From Methanobacterium spitsbergense (lineage in GTDB: Archaea > Methanobacteriota > Methanobacteria > Methanobacteriales > Methanobacteriaceae), in the NCBI RefSeq assembly GCF_019931065.1, contig NZ_JAIOUQ010000003.1, forward strand, positions 227,469 to 291,468: a DNA stretch of 64,000 bases, given 5' to 3'. Under the pieces are notes generated by a model that did not search any database, was not told the DNA's origin, and saw only the letters and a list, made by a program, of their open reading frames with translations. Both the position numbers and the translations under genes were made by a program. The first letter of the stretch is position 1; each line of letters opens with the position of its first letter. Shown here one piece after another: positions 63,454-64,000 of this stretch.

Positions 63454-64000
63454 TTATTTATATGTTTGTATGAATATTCCCTTTTTGTTTTTCACAAGGA
63501 TCCTAGCGTTGGGCTCTGGTATTGTTATGAGATCTTGGGGAGATACCGGCCCGTAAACATTCTTATCAACCCCAACAATCGAAGGAAATTCATCAAGAAT
63601 CATCAAAGTTTTCATTTCATTATTTTCAGATTTTTCCCCTTGTTCCCTATGATCCTCAGATGAATCAGTATTTTCTGATTCCACTGGAATTTCTTTGTTA
63701 TTCTCTGATTTTGAAGTATTTGTATTGTTCTGTTTTACAATTCCATTTGCCACATCTTCAGATTTTTGGATTTCATTTTTAGATTTGTCACTTCTTGAAG
63801 GTTCAGATCCAAACCTTTCAAATATCTGGTTTTCAAAATCATCTTTAACAGGTTTAACATCTTTATTTTCGGTAACCAGAGATTCTGTTTGAGCTTCTGA
63901 TAAAAGTTCATCGATATTAATTGATTTAAGCGATTTATCTACAGGTTTATCTACAGGTTTATCTACAGGTTTATCTACAGGTTTATCTACAGGTTTATCT
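63454..64000 (-). CDS. GINS complex subunit (Gins51-like), N-terminus outside the window
   Basis: The C-terminal segment MKTLMILDEFPSIVGVDKNV, then YGPVSPQDLITIPEPNARIL, matches the small B domain of archaeal Gins51 (GINS15), part of the replicative helicase complex. The frame is open to the right edge (182 codons in view). Before the B domain lies a long, charged, probably disordered linker of more than 120 residues with a run of the four-residue repeat DKPV at the edge. In many Euryarchaeota a gins gene stands next to rpl44e, with primase or PCNA nearby, which supports the call. Confidence 0.75.
   Translation of the reverse strand, partial: DKPVDKPVDKPVDKPVDKPVDKSLKSINIDELLSEAQTESLVTENKDVKPVKDDFENQIFERFGSEPSRSDKSKNEIQKSEDVANGIVKQNNTNTSKSENNKEIPVESENTDSSEDHREQGEKSENNEMKTLMILDEFPSIVGVDKNVYGPVSPQDLITIPEPNARILVKNKKGIFIQTYK
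63943..64000 (-). repeat. 12-base tandem repeat encoding DKPV in the GINS linker
   Basis: At least five in-phase copies of AGGTTTATCTAC (plus strand; minus GTAGATAAACCT), starting at 63943, 63955, 63967, 63979 and 63991, with a degenerate copy before them. The array is cut by the window edge. The repeat length is a multiple of three and keeps the frame. Confidence 0.9.

Noticed and set aside
63936..64000. Possible CRISPR-like array
   Set aside because: Units are 12 bases with no spacers, stay in frame and encode DKPV in the GINS linker.

Overview
The window comes from a hydrogenotrophic methanogen of the order Methanobacteriales, most likely a mesophilic Methanobacterium. The evidence is an AT-rich genome with TATA-box promoters, an Ehb energy-converting hydrogenase operon in the order known from Methanothermobacter, F420-reducing hydrogenase frhADGB, formylmethanofuran:H4MPT formyltransferase, a pseudomurein-type cell-wall hydrolase, a B-family DNA polymerase split as in Methanothermobacter, an archaeal RNase P RNA, and the archaeal translation/replication block gins-rpl44e-rps27e-aIF2alpha-nop10. 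No virus, CRISPR array or toxin-antitoxin system was seen. The only mobile element is one frameshifted transposase.

Layout. 1-8847 (minus): ehbA to ehbO in conventional order; ehbO runs off the left edge and ehbP/Q lie outside. 9102-15314: a YdjM-like membrane protein, an aspartoacylase-like zinc hydrolase, argG, a BofA-like membrane protein, NAD(P)HX repair enzyme and a small anchored protein. 15315-18209: a two-helix K+ channel with an RCK domain followed by three tandem copies of an unrecognised domain, then ftr. 18416-19627: broken transposase. 19686-25715 (minus): surface and envelope genes (flippase-like membrane protein, phosphodiesterase, two-domain glycosyltransferase, membrane protein, secreted pseudomurein-binding cysteine peptidase). 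26236-29385: stomatin, TrkH, TrkA. 29580-31129: MBL hydrolase, tRNA-Trp with an intron, tRNA-Cys, a secreted protein. 31342-40941: an accessory block of small metabolic enzymes transcribed outward from 36.5 kb (proC, two related methyltransferases, PEP-mutase-like, RibD-like reductase, alpha/beta hydrolase, two acetyltransferases, PolB large part, isochorismatase-like, Fe-S protein). 41190-48082: hypF, an ArsR-type regulator divergent from grpE-dnaK, then dnaJ. 48315-51028: transporter-like protein, RNase P RNA directly behind initiator tRNA-Met, and a pair of membrane-anchored coiled-coil proteins. 51345-55776: methionine aminopeptidase and frhADGB. 56124-64000: PepSY-like protein, two PAC2 proteins, tandem tRNA-Arg genes, a DUF5518-type membrane protein, methyltransferase, EndoQ, Nop10, aIF2alpha, S27e, L44e and the C-terminal half of a GINS protein.

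How it fits together. FrhADGB reduces F420 with H2. Ehb uses ion motive force to make low-potential ferredoxin for biosynthesis. HypF helps build the NiFe sites of both enzymes, and Ftr works in the first steps of CO2 reduction. TrkH/TrkA and the RCK channel handle potassium.

Items most worth a second look: the triple C-terminal repeat of the K+ channel; two genes that appear to start at AUU (or AUA); the palindrome at the grpE-dnaK start site next to an ArsR-type regulator, and another upstream of frhA; the tRNA-iMet/RNase P RNA transcript; the guide RNA in the tRNA-Trp intron; a 32-residue membrane protein; and a repeat-bearing linker in GINS. Everything is read from sequence alone; no database search was run.
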